A DNA stretch of 64,000 nucleotides from Thiocapsa sp. GTDB taxonomy: Bacteria > Pseudomonadota > Gammaproteobacteria > Chromatiales > Chromatiaceae. The stretch lies in assembly GCF_018399035.1 (NCBI RefSeq), contig NZ_CP073760.1:2418001-2482000 (forward strand), given 5' to 3'. The notes below the pieces were generated by a model, which did no database searches, was not told the DNA's origin, and was given only the letters and a program-made list of their open reading frames with translations. Each line of letters opens with the position of its first letter. Positions within the stretch are counted from its first letter, which is position 1. This document shows positions 37,401-44,602 of this stretch, in pieces. Both the position numbers and the translations under genes were made by a program.

Positions 37401-37987
37401 TCGGCTACCGCATCACGGAGCGCTTCGTCGCCCACTTCATGGGCAAGATCTTCGACAACCCGCGCGCGGTCTTCACCTCGGCCATCCTGCGTCCGGAATC
37501 CCAGAGTCTGGAGGTCTTCGTCGACGGCATCGAGAACATCTGCGAGGCACAAGAGCGCGTCGCCCGACGCTATCTCGAGGACGGCAGCATCGAGGATGCC
37601 TGTCCGCCGCTCGCAGCCCTGCTCCACATCATGGCGGAGGGCCACTATCAGGGGCGAAAGGTCCACGATCCCGTGATCCGCAACCTCTTTACCCGCGCGT
37701 CCCTCTTGAGCTCCGACTGGTATCGCGAACGGCTGCAGATCAAGCAACAGCGCGACATCCAGCTCGCTCGGAGGATGGTGCTGAACCTGCAGCAGTTCAT
37801 GGAGCTACGCCACTACGCCGACGAGGCCGACCGTCTCGATGCCGCCGCGCGCCTGGCGCGCGCCAAGGCCGATCTGGCGCGGGTGCAGGAGCCCGCCTAC
37901 CTGGATGCCTTGGTCGGCACCATCGGCGCGGATCCACTTGGACCGGCTCGGGAGATCATGGTCGAGGCCGAGCGACAGGCCGCCTAA
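34460..37987 (+). CDS. Probable pyrophosphate-dependent PEP carboxykinase (PPi-PEPCK)
   Basis: A 1175-residue cytoplasmic protein (about 130 kDa), twice the size of ATP- or GTP-dependent PEPCKs and equal to the PPi-type enzymes of Propionibacterium and Entamoeba. It carries a P-loop-like TVSGGGKSEISKS near residue 500 and conserved, non-repetitive sequence throughout, including LTGKSPSTTGAGSEGALTKA, similar to a PEPCK substrate-binding region. The reaction would interconvert oxaloacetate plus PPi with PEP, CO2 and phosphate. The assignment rests on length and remembered motifs, not a search. ATG 34460 (MIDPIRELG) fits best. The TAA stop is the start of a hairpin unit. Confidence 0.6.
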   Translation: MIDPIRELGLHTGASAALPDGPYASLSAEDRQKLHLYINFKLISSGQPSCGTAATAGFIEIAHDLLLSYREKNRLLSTYHCPVDRRIQDFLGRYFEDLELDRIPTLPFQSFILDRHGLARELSVPVDSDVFTSDIISSYRVAQGVLHNPASDRRTTEGSFHVAEGGLPIPGDKKAVPKAVFAKLLEAALDPPDDLLTIPFTANHSEPARMFVSLLLRPLVCPEVPGFQPEKKMEIRFFAPGNLVSNLDFVESIFGNGGNPYLADFDAALDVDHWTGHTGCVLLAPHLTQLTKQALGLPHRDHATGRQRAEGMCWSDPAERYNDGNAFKITARDASGVIVTILADNYFGYCKKEVKTQVSFAANLFGMAEEEHSGGALAFPRFNHGEEFGVDQSTREPGYSFADVAARYGEIMDLQPEGYGIDKRVPQVVYVPQNLRMDLLAQRITWDHEGTTRTIRLQPDKIYIQPNGYKIEMQKHPGAPSWRLIGTKAEGTFCHKPCTVSGGGKSEISKSLEDAVLYGPIFVDDLNQDLDRVQEIFDREYRDRFRPGFEHEDHDAGRKPLSPERSLGSLIKLLTPSPSHTREYNTWLTMIPPRLLALTFMIKRLYRPSWGEAWRDRFSVDEVDGAPGHELKAFGRRIVATYLRVGFDLDSKWRTFKLRQDFIAAEKIQMEDDITASVVIPPGAVSGCRAAAREGEYSLKLARNCEYRLFQRPDDAIIPGFDKQTELEMAQNGNFMANFEPLAGPTLEAVIGDVLTLSTFTAPMRERLEQAARDGLAVVSSAHPRLVDGNPSKNPRYLQVRPDLVNPVRKYVAEMGARLHRKLPLDIPICHPVDAVLTGRRNNPPEPGIRALAVYNPIHYQELPELFMDFICSLTGKSPSTTGAGSEGALTKAPFNAVRPTVDLNNALVSYILTGYAGFSSSAGHIGPDVKVSHDVSLLIPEIWARLTEQERDPQYLIANDYLEPLEDFEHQGRTVLASRLGYRITERFVAHFMGKIFDNPRAVFTSAILRPESQSLEVFVDGIENICEAQERVARRYLEDGSIEDACPPLAALLHIMAEGHYQGRKVHDPVIRNLFTRASLLSSDWYRERLQIKQQRDIQLARRMVLNLQQFMELRHYADEADRLDAAARLARAKADLARVQEPAYLDALVGTIGADPLGPAREIMVEAERQAA

Positions 37988-38283
37988 ACCGCGCCCGGTG
38001 CGATAGGCGTCATGTGGTGAAGTGGATCGGCCGCGCCAGCTCCGAAAACTGTCGGAGCCGGTGCGGTTTAAGGTGATTTCCGGGAAAGCATCGACCAACA
38101 TGTAGGGGCGACTTTAGTCGCCCGGTAAGCATCGGCAACACGCACGGCCGGGATGATCATTCCCGGAAATCGCCTAAAGTCTTCAAAAAAATTAAATTCC
38201 ATACCGCGTCTCACCGGGATCGAGGACATCTCCGAAGCCAAACGCACACTGAAAAAGACGCATGTCGCTCTGGACGCGGTTTA
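37985..38283 (+). repeat. Paired hairpin element interrupted by a MITE
   Basis: A B-type unit (37985-38070, TAAACCGCGCCCGGTGCGAT to GGTGCGGTTTA) begins with the stop codon of the preceding gene. The AT-rich core (about 38176-38199) and an inverted A-type unit (38200-38283, ending TCTGGACGCGGTTTA) follow only after a 105-base MITE inserted at 38071-38175. Removing the MITE restores the usual unit-core-unit spacing. Confidence 0.85.
38071..38175 (+). mobile_element. 105-base MITE-like element, copy 1
   Basis: Ends AGGTGATTTCCGGGAA and TTCCCGGAAATCGCCT are inverted repeats. The middle has a hairpin GGGCGACTTTAGTCGCCC. An almost identical copy lies inverted at 39222-39325. No coding capacity. 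It is inserted in the core side of a paired hairpin element. Confidence 0.88.
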
Positions 38284-38404
38284 GACTCGGTGTCGTCCGC
38301 CGCACCGTTTGCGGCCGCGACGACCGACCAGCGGCCGAACCGACACCCCGGACCACCTTGTGCTAGCGTGCCGGGCATCAGACAACCATCCCGGAACCTC
38401 AAAG

Positions 38405-39223
38405 ATGCAACACCTGACACCCCAAGGCCAACAGATCGTCGACGATATCGCTCGGCGTCACGGCTTCAGCCAAGATGCCGTCATGCACATGCTGGTCGCC
38501 GTGCTCAACGGCAACGGCGGCATGGCCCAGTTCAGTCACCCGGAATTCGGCGGCTCGGGCCAATGGATGCAGGGCGGCATGCTGATGCTCGGCGACATGT
38601 TCAACTCCGCCCTCAAAGGCCGGGTCGACGCACTCTGCTGCGAGCTCGCCAACCTGCTCGCCAACCAGCCCGGCTTGCTTCAGAGCGGGAGCTTTCAGTC
38701 CCAAAGCCAAGGCGGCGGATCCTTTCAGAACCAAACCAGCGGGGGATTCCGCGGTCAGTCCGATCTCTTCGTGCCCGACCCCGCCGATCACTGGTGGCCG
38801 CAAGCGCTCGGCGCACCGAACGCGACCGGGAGTCAGAACAACGTCAAGTACGCCTATTTCGCCGACGCACGGCGCCTGGCGGTCAACACCGGCGGAGATG
38901 TCTGGGTCTACGACACGCTCGATCACCAGATCGGCGGCTTCTCCCAGCAGCAAGGCATGGGCGGCTCGATCAGCTTCGGCAGCCAGTACGGCACCATCGA
39001 TCTCGGACGCCTTCCGGTCGTCTCGCGCAACGGCCAACCCGTGGAGGCTCCGCCTGTCTATGCACAGGACCGCCCCGAACCGCACCAACCCGCACCGAGT
39101 CAGCGAGGGAGTGAGGGCGACATCTTCGCCGCCATCGAACGTCTCGGCGATCTCAGGGCAAAGGGCATCCTCACGGACGATGAATTCAACGCCAAAAAGG
39201 CCGAGCTGCTGGCGCGGCTTTAG
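38405..39223 (+). CDS. SHOCT-domain hypothetical protein
   Basis: A 272-residue soluble protein. The N-terminal 60 residues (LTPQGQQIVDDIARRHGFSQ) resemble a small helical domain, a Gln/Ser/Gly-rich linker follows (residues 95-120), then a central beta-rich segment beginning DHWWPQALG. The C-terminus is a SHOCT motif: IERLGDLRAKGILTDDEFNAKKAELLARL in pattern, which mediates oligomerisation. The gene is bracketed by inverted copies of a 105-base MITE, and its TAG stop overlaps the right copy by two bases. Function unknown. Confidence 0.75.
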   Translation: MQHLTPQGQQIVDDIARRHGFSQDAVMHMLVAVLNGNGGMAQFSHPEFGGSGQWMQGGMLMLGDMFNSALKGRVDALCCELANLLANQPGLLQSGSFQSQSQGGGSFQNQTSGGFRGQSDLFVPDPADHWWPQALGAPNATGSQNNVKYAYFADARRLAVNTGGDVWVYDTLDHQIGGFSQQQGMGGSISFGSQYGTIDLGRLPVVSRNGQPVEAPPVYAQDRPEPHQPAPSQRGSEGDIFAAIERLGDLRAKGILTDDEFNAKKAELLARL

Positions 39224-39325
39224 GCGATTTCCGGGAATGATCATCCCGGCCGTGCGTGTTGCCAATGCTTACCGGGCGACTAAAGTCGCCCCTACATGTT
39301 GGTCGATGCTTTCCCGGAATCACCT
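39222..39325 (-). mobile_element. 105-base MITE-like element, copy 2 (inverted)
   Basis: Reverse complement of the element at 38071-38175 with about three differences. It starts AGGCGATTTCCGGGAATGAT and ends TTTCCCGGAATCACCT. Its first two bases complete the TAG stop codon of the SHOCT gene. A B-type hairpin-unit end (TTAAACCGCACCAGGTGCGG) follows at once. Confidence 0.88.
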
Positions 39326-39554
39326 TAAACCGCACCAGGTGCGGTATGCGTCATGTGTTGGAGTGAACGATTCAAAAACAACCGAAACATGTAGGATGGG
39401 TAGAGCGTCAGCGAAACCCATCCAGCTCGCGCCAAGGGCATCAGACCGGAACCCGGCAACGCGCCGGTCTGGAGGATCGGTTTCGCTGGCGCTCTACCCA
39501 TCCTAAACCGCGCCCAGAGCGAGATGCTCACTTTCGAGTGGGCTCGACGTTGTT
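39325..39554 (+). repeat. Hairpin units split by a GTAGGATGGGTAGAGCG element
   Basis: A B-type left end (39325-39368, TTAAACCGCACCAGGTGCGG) is followed by a complete 115-137-base element (39369-39505) with ends GTAGGATGGGTAGAGCG and CGCTCTACCCATCCTA. Directly after it an A-type left end appears (TAAACCGCGCCCAGAGCGAG with ATGCTCACTTTCGAGTG). The nesting shows that these repeats insert into or beside each other. Confidence 0.78.
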
Positions 39555-39631
39555 TCTGAATCGTCACCTACGCCTTGGAGGCGGGACGCCGGATGCTTGA
39601 CCACCCCGACCCACACGGCCCCTCCGATCGC

Positions 39632-41071
39632 TCAAAGATACGGCGAAAACAACCGCGCGAATCCGTCGCGCAGCTTCACCGGAATCGCGCGGTCGGCAAG
39701 CTCGCCGAGCGTCAACGCCCGGCTCGCGGCGATCTTGGCGTCGACTAGATGATGGAGCCGGCGTGATAGATCGCGATCGTAGCACTCGAGGTTGTACTCG
39801 AAATTCAGGCGCAAGCTGCGTGCATCCCAGTTTGCCGAGCCGAGAAACGACCAGGCGTCGTCGATCAGCATCAGCTTGGTGTGATCGAAGGGCGGCGGGG
39901 AGAGCCGGATGCGGCAGTGCCCCTCCAGAAGCTGGTCGACCTGGGCCTGCGCGGCCCATTGCACGAGCTTCAGATTGTTCCGCTCCGGCATCAGGATCTC
40001 GACCTCGACACCGCGCAAGGCGGTCACGTTCAGTGCAGTTACCAAGGTCTGGTCGGGAAGGAAATAGGGCGAGACGATCCGGACCCGCTCGCGCGCGGTC
40101 GTCAAGGCACCCAGGATCATCCGCCGGATGATGTCGAAGTCCTCGTCCGGGCCGTCCGGTACGCCGCGCGCGAGGGTCTGGCCGACGGGGGACAGCACCG
40201 GATACCAGGCGTCCCCGCCAAGCCGCTCGCCGGTGGTGAAGGTCCAGTCCAAGGCGAATGCCTCGACCAGAAAACGCACGACCGGGCCTTCGACACGCAG
40301 GTGCAGGTCTTGGATCGGATGGCGCGGAGAAGACGCGATCAGACATCCGGCGCGAATGTTCAGCCCGCCGGTGTAACCGATGCATCCGTCGACCACCAGG
40401 ATCTTGCGATGGTTGCGCAGATTCAGGTACTGACTTCTGACCGGCAGCACGGAGGCGAGAAAGACCGCGGTCGGAATCCCGCGACGCCGCAGCAGCATCG
40501 GCATCGGTGGGTGGCTGTAACGCTGGCCGACCCCGTCGACGAGGATGCGCACGGAGACGCCCCGGCGATGCGCCCGCTCCAGTGCATCGACGAAGAGCAG
40601 ACCGACGACATCCGTGTCGAAGATATAGGTGGAAAGACCAACGGTCTCTTTGGCCCGATCGATCGCCTCGAGCATCCGCGGGTACGCCTGATCGCCGTCG
40701 ATCAGTGCCTCGACCCGGTTGCCGGCCCCCAGCGGCAAGCCGGTCAAGGCGTCGCCGAGATGTCCGAGCCGCACCAGGTCCGGATACTCGGACTGAAGCA
40801 AGCGGTGGGCGCGGCGCTCCCCGGCCAGCTCCGCCCGATCGCTGGCCTCGGAGGTCTGCGGACGCAACCGATGGGCCTTGCGGGTAATACGGTTGATCCC
40901 GAAGAGCCAGTACAGCACCAGGCCGACCATCGGCGCCAGAATGACCAGACCCGCCCAACCGACGGTCGAGGACACGTCGCGACGGCTGAGCAGGAGGTGA
41001 GCCACGGTGGCGACTTGAGCGGCGAGCTCCACCGCCAGCAGCGCTCCCATCCAGATGGTTTGGTCAGTCAT
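39632..41071 (-). CDS. cls: Cardiolipin synthase (phospholipase D family), copy 2
   Basis: A 479-residue membrane enzyme with two N-terminal helices (MGALLAVELAAQVATVAHLL and GWAGLVILAPMVGLVLYWLF) and two HKD motifs: NHRKILVVDG near residue 220 and FDHTKLMLID near 395, followed by GSANWDARS. It is only distantly like the copy at 5948, so the two are old paralogues with possibly different lipid substrates, as with ClsA and ClsC. ATG 41071 gives the expected start. Neighbours offer no pathway clue. Confidence 0.92.
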   Translation of the reverse strand: MTDQTIWMGALLAVELAAQVATVAHLLLSRRDVSSTVGWAGLVILAPMVGLVLYWLFGINRITRKAHRLRPQTSEASDRAELAGERRAHRLLQSEYPDLVRLGHLGDALTGLPLGAGNRVEALIDGDQAYPRMLEAIDRAKETVGLSTYIFDTDVVGLLFVDALERAHRRGVSVRILVDGVGQRYSHPPMPMLLRRRGIPTAVFLASVLPVRSQYLNLRNHRKILVVDGCIGYTGGLNIRAGCLIASSPRHPIQDLHLRVEGPVVRFLVEAFALDWTFTTGERLGGDAWYPVLSPVGQTLARGVPDGPDEDFDIIRRMILGALTTARERVRIVSPYFLPDQTLVTALNVTALRGVEVEILMPERNNLKLVQWAAQAQVDQLLEGHCRIRLSPPPFDHTKLMLIDDAWSFLGSANWDARSLRLNFEYNLECYDRDLSRRLHHLVDAKIAASRALTLGELADRAIPVKLRDGFARLFSPYL

Positions 41072-41172
41072 CGGGGAGAATCAAGCACTACCGAGGCTCC
41101 TGCAGGAGCCGCCGAAAGGGCGCTCGATGTGTGTCGGCCGTGCTTTGGGCGATGTCCTGAATGCTTGCGTTT

Positions 41173-41250
41173 CGTAGGTTGTGCCGACGATAGGAAGCAC
41201 AACATCCGCCGAGGGTTGGTTGTGCCTCGCGCAGCTCGGCACACCCTACA
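41173..41250 (+). repeat. GTAGGTTGTGCCGACGATAGG repeat, copy 1
   Basis: Begins CGTAGGTTGTGCCGACGATA and continues GGAAGCACAAC; the far end GGCACACCCTAC is an imperfect inverted match of the start. A related stretch (CGTAGGTTGTGCTGACGATA) is at 55710-55750, and a weaker one at about 7374. It fills the promoter-side gap of the cardiolipin synthase gene. Confidence 0.7.
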
Positions 41251-41271
41251 GTGCCGATAGCTCTCTCCCGC

Positions 41272-42045
41272 CTACCTCGCCGCCAAGGTCAGCTGATTCT
41301 GCTCGTCGTCGATGGTGACGCGGAATCGCCCGAGCAGGCTCATCCCCAAGAGGGCGTTCCCGCCGAGCCGCGTGTCGTCGATAAAGGCTGTCGAGACCCC
41401 TTCGATTCGCTGCTCTCCGAGCCAAACGCCGCTCAAGGTGCCGATTCGCGCATCCACGGTCCCGTTGGCGGTCTGCACGGTCTGCACCCGCAGATCATTC
41501 GGCGAGATCCCGAGCGGGCCGATCAAGGAGGCGGGCAGGACCACATGATCCGAACCCGTGTCGATCAGCAACACCCGCTGGACGCGCTGGCCGTTCGGCC
41601 CCTCGAGGGTCAGATTCACGGCGTGCGAGGTCCCCTGTCGCTGTGTCGGCAAGACGATCGAATCGCCCGGTTGACCGTCCTCGCCCTCCGGCGATCCGTC
41701 CGACGGAAAACCAGACCCTTCGTTCTCGATGATCAGCGGCGGCGCGACCACGGCAACCTTCTCGCCGAGGATGATGATCCGATCGACCCCGCCGTTGTCG
41801 GTCTGCACGATCACATGGTCGAAGCCATCCAGCAGGACGCGCAGGCGAGGCACCAACTCGGCACCCTCCGCACGTCCGTCCATCTCGGCGGTTTGCTCGA
41901 TGCCGCGCACCTCGAACCCGTGCTGAGCCATCAGCCGTTCCAACTCGTCCTCGACGTTCACCAGCGGCGCCGCAAGGGCGGTCCGAGCAAGAACGACCGA
42001 GATCCAACAGAGGTTGATCAGGCTCCGACGAACGAGGTGCTTCAT
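41272..42045 (-). CDS. Secreted retropepsin-like aspartic protease
   Basis: A 257-residue protein with a signal peptide (LINLCWISVVLARTALA). After a variable region comes a retropepsin-like domain: LIDTGSDHVVLPASL holds the catalytic Asp-Thr-Gly, and GGNALLGMSLLGRFRVTIDD is the typical end of TIGR02281-type bacterial clan AA proteases. These act as homodimers in the periplasm or at the membrane; substrates are unknown. ATG 42045 lies just behind GGAG. It is divergent from the SLC13 permease gene. Confidence 0.85.
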   Translation of the reverse strand: MKHLVRRSLINLCWISVVLARTALAAPLVNVEDELERLMAQHGFEVRGIEQTAEMDGRAEGAELVPRLRVLLDGFDHVIVQTDNGGVDRIIILGEKVAVVAPPLIIENEGSGFPSDGSPEGEDGQPGDSIVLPTQRQGTSHAVNLTLEGPNGQRVQRVLLIDTGSDHVVLPASLIGPLGISPNDLRVQTVQTANGTVDARIGTLSGVWLGEQRIEGVSTAFIDDTRLGGNALLGMSLLGRFRVTIDDEQNQLTLAAR

Positions 42046-42431
42046 GACTCCGGACTCCGGACGCGAGGCTGGGAAAGATGGAACAGAGACTAGCAGCGAG
42101 CCGGGTTTAGAGCTACAGGACTGACCCGCCGGACACCGAAATCGGGGGCACCGAGATGACTCGCCCGCGCCGGACACGGGCGCTGGACCCGGAAGAAATC
42201 CGGGAAGAACGGGATCCATTTCATTATGATGTCTGGTCTTTAGTGGCCCGTGCGCCGAGAACAGACACGAGCCGGCCGTGGCTGCAACATCTCGGACCAC
42301 GACATCGATACGACATCGAAGGGCCGTCATCTCAGGATATCGCTCGGGACAACAACAGGTCCGACCGTGCCCGGCGACCCGCGCCGCGGCAAAGCCGATA
42401 AAGGGCCAAATCAAATGAAGGACACTCAAGC
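42046..42431. promoter_or_regulatory. Divergent region between protease and SLC13 permease genes
   Basis: A 386-base gap that must contain both promoters. AAGGACACTCAAGC just before 42432 is the permease ribosome-binding region. A small inverted repeat CCCGGAAGAAATCCGGG is at about 42189-42205. One open frame crosses the gap but has no start signal or recognisable protein. Confidence 0.4.
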
Positions 42432-44393
42432 ATGCTCACCGCCTTTCGCGCCCCGACGAGAACCGAGCTCACCGCCGTCTTATTCGCAGTCGGCGGGTTC
42501 TACCTCGGCGGAATCGTCCCGTCAGTGGAGATCGCCTGGGTCGTGGGCTTTCTTCTTCTGACCATCTTCCTGTTCGCCTTCGAGATTGTCTCCGTCGACG
42601 TCGCCGCGATCTGCATCATGGTCCTGCTCGGGTTGACCGGGCTCGTGGCGCCCTGGATGGGGCTCGAGCAGGGGCTGGTGCCGGTGGAGCAACTGTTCGA
42701 CGGCTTCGCGAGCAACGCGGTGATCTCCATCATCGCGGTCATGATCATCGGTGCCGGGCTCGACAAGACCGGCATCATGTCGAAGGTTGCGGGCTTCATC
42801 ATGCGCATCGGCGGCCGCACCGAGTCGCGCATCATCCCGCTGATCTCCGGGACCGTCGGCGTCATCTCGAGCTTCATGCAGAACGTCGGGGCCGCGGCAC
42901 TTTTCTTGCCCGTGGTCAGCCGCATCTCCGCGCGTACCGGTCTGCCGATGTCGCGCCTGCTGATGCCGATGGGGTTCTGCGCCATCCTGGGCGGCACCAT
43001 CACCATGGTCGGCTCCAGCCCGCTGATCCTTTTGAACGATCTCATCCTGACGTCGAACAAGGCACTGCCGGCCGGCACGGCGCCGATGGAGACCTTTCAG
43101 CTCTTCGACGTCACCCCGATCGGGGGCGCCTTGTTGATCGCAGGTATCCTCTATTTCGTGCTCGCCGGACGTTTCGTACTGCCCTCGCGCGGGAACGAGA
43201 TGCTCACCGGCAGCGACACCAGCACCTATTTCGCCGAAACCTACGGTCTGTCCTCCTTCGAGATCCGCGAGGTCAGACTCCGCCCGGACAGCAGCCTGGT
43301 CGGCATGAGCGTAGACGAGCTCGAGCAGCTCTGGCGGGTGCGCGTCATCGCCGTGGAGAAAGGCGACGGCCTGCGCCTGGGTGCCGACGGGGTGGACCGC
43401 TCGCTCGGCATCGAGCCCGGCACCACGCTCGGCCTGCTCGGCACCGAGGAGAAGCTCGAGCGCTTTGCCGAGGACAACGCCGTGGATGTCAAACCGGACT
43501 TGGAGCTCTTTTCCGAGGCCATGTCCAACACCAAGGCGGGTGTTGCCGAGATCGTCATCCCCCCCGGCTCGACCCTGATCGGCAAGACCGCACGCGATAT
43601 CTGGATGCGCAAGACCTACGGGCTCTCGCTGCTCGCCATCAATCGCGGCGGCACGCAGATCACCTTCAGCACCGGCGGTGTGCGCAACACGCACCTACTC
43701 GCGGGCGATGCACTGGTGGTCCACACGACCTGGGCGGACCTGACGCGCCTGACCAAGGACCGCAATTTCGTGGTGGTCACCACCGAGTATCCGCACGAGG
43801 AGCTGCGCCCGCACAAGGTCCGCGCTGCACTGGTCTTCTTCGTCATCACGCTGGCCTTGGTCCTCTTTACCGATCTGCGGCTCTCGGTCGCCCTGCTGAC
43901 CGGTGCCATGGGCATGGTCCTCGCCGGCGTCCTCTCGATCGACGAGGCCTACCAGGCCGTCAGCTGGAAGACGGTGTTTCTCTTGGCCTCGCTCATCCCG
44001 CTCGGGCTCGCCGTAGAGGCCAGCGGCACGGCCGCCTGGATCGCGCAGCAGACGCTGACCGCGCTCGGCGACGTGCCGATCTGGGTCGTGCAGGCCGCGC
44101 TCGCGGTGCTCGCGACCTTCTTCACCTTGGTGATGTCGAACGTCGGCGCGACGGTCCTGTTGGTGCCCTTGGCGGTGAATATGGCACTCGGTGTGGGCGC
44201 CAACCCGGCCGTGTTCGCCTTGACCGTCGCCATCGCCACCTCGAACTCCTTCCTGATTCCGACCCATCAGGTGAACGCACTCATCATGGGACCCGGCAAT
44301 TACCGTGTCGTCGACTTCATGCGCGCCGGCGGGATCATGACGATCCTCTTTTTGGTGGTGGCGCTGACCATGCTCAATCTGGTCTTTGGCTGA
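42432..44393 (+). CDS. SLC13-family permease with two TrkA-C domains
   Basis: A 653-residue inner-membrane transporter: an N-terminal membrane half (about residues 10-250), two cytoplasmic TrkA-C/RCK-C domains (starting near FEIREVRLRPDSSLVG and KAGVAEIVIPPGSTLIG), and a C-terminal membrane half (about 455-650). Relatives carry sulfate, dicarboxylates or other anions with sodium; with two TrkA-C domains it resembles the putative sulfate or sulfur-compound transporters. The cognate substrate is not readable. AAGGA precedes the ATG. It is complete, unlike the degraded relative at 7504-8852. Confidence 0.88.
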   Translation: MLTAFRAPTRTELTAVLFAVGGFYLGGIVPSVEIAWVVGFLLLTIFLFAFEIVSVDVAAICIMVLLGLTGLVAPWMGLEQGLVPVEQLFDGFASNAVISIIAVMIIGAGLDKTGIMSKVAGFIMRIGGRTESRIIPLISGTVGVISSFMQNVGAAALFLPVVSRISARTGLPMSRLLMPMGFCAILGGTITMVGSSPLILLNDLILTSNKALPAGTAPMETFQLFDVTPIGGALLIAGILYFVLAGRFVLPSRGNEMLTGSDTSTYFAETYGLSSFEIREVRLRPDSSLVGMSVDELEQLWRVRVIAVEKGDGLRLGADGVDRSLGIEPGTTLGLLGTEEKLERFAEDNAVDVKPDLELFSEAMSNTKAGVAEIVIPPGSTLIGKTARDIWMRKTYGLSLLAINRGGTQITFSTGGVRNTHLLAGDALVVHTTWADLTRLTKDRNFVVVTTEYPHEELRPHKVRAALVFFVITLALVLFTDLRLSVALLTGAMGMVLAGVLSIDEAYQAVSWKTVFLLASLIPLGLAVEASGTAAWIAQQTLTALGDVPIWVVQAALAVLATFFTLVMSNVGATVLLVPLAVNMALGVGANPAVFALTVAIATSNSFLIPTHQVNALIMGPGNYRVVDFMRAGGIMTILFLVVALTMLNLVFG

Positions 44394-44398
44394 ACCGC

Positions 44399-44585
44399 TG
44401 AACCGCGTCCGCAGCGACATGCATTGGCGGCGTCAAACGCGGCCTCGGCCCAGTCAATGAGTCCGGTGAGACGCGGTTCAGGATTTTTTATTCATTTTTC
44501 TGAAACCGCGTCTGCTGCAGCGGGCGTGGGCTCATTCAAGGGCGGAATTCAATGAATGCCGTGCATGTCGTGCGAGACGCGGTTC
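44399..44585 (+). repeat. Paired hairpin element (A unit, AT core, inverted A unit)
   Basis: Unit one (44399-44480) starts TGAACCGCGTCCGCAGCGAC and ends GTGAGACGCGGTTCA. The core GGATTTTTTATTCATTTTTC follows. Unit two (44501-44585) is A-type on the opposite strand (ends AGACGCGGTTCT). The element fills the gap between the SLC13 permease stop and the AAA+ ATPase start. Confidence 0.87.
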
Positions 44586-44602
44586 TCTAGGGGTCGCTGG
44601 CG

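Noticed and set aside
37985..38283. The paired hairpin elements as insertion sequences
   Set aside because: They contain no transposase frame and are too short; best treated as non-coding repeats until shown otherwise.
42156..42401. A possible 81-codon gene upstream of the SLC13 permease
   Set aside because: No ribosome-binding site and no protein-like pattern; it lies in a divergent promoter region.
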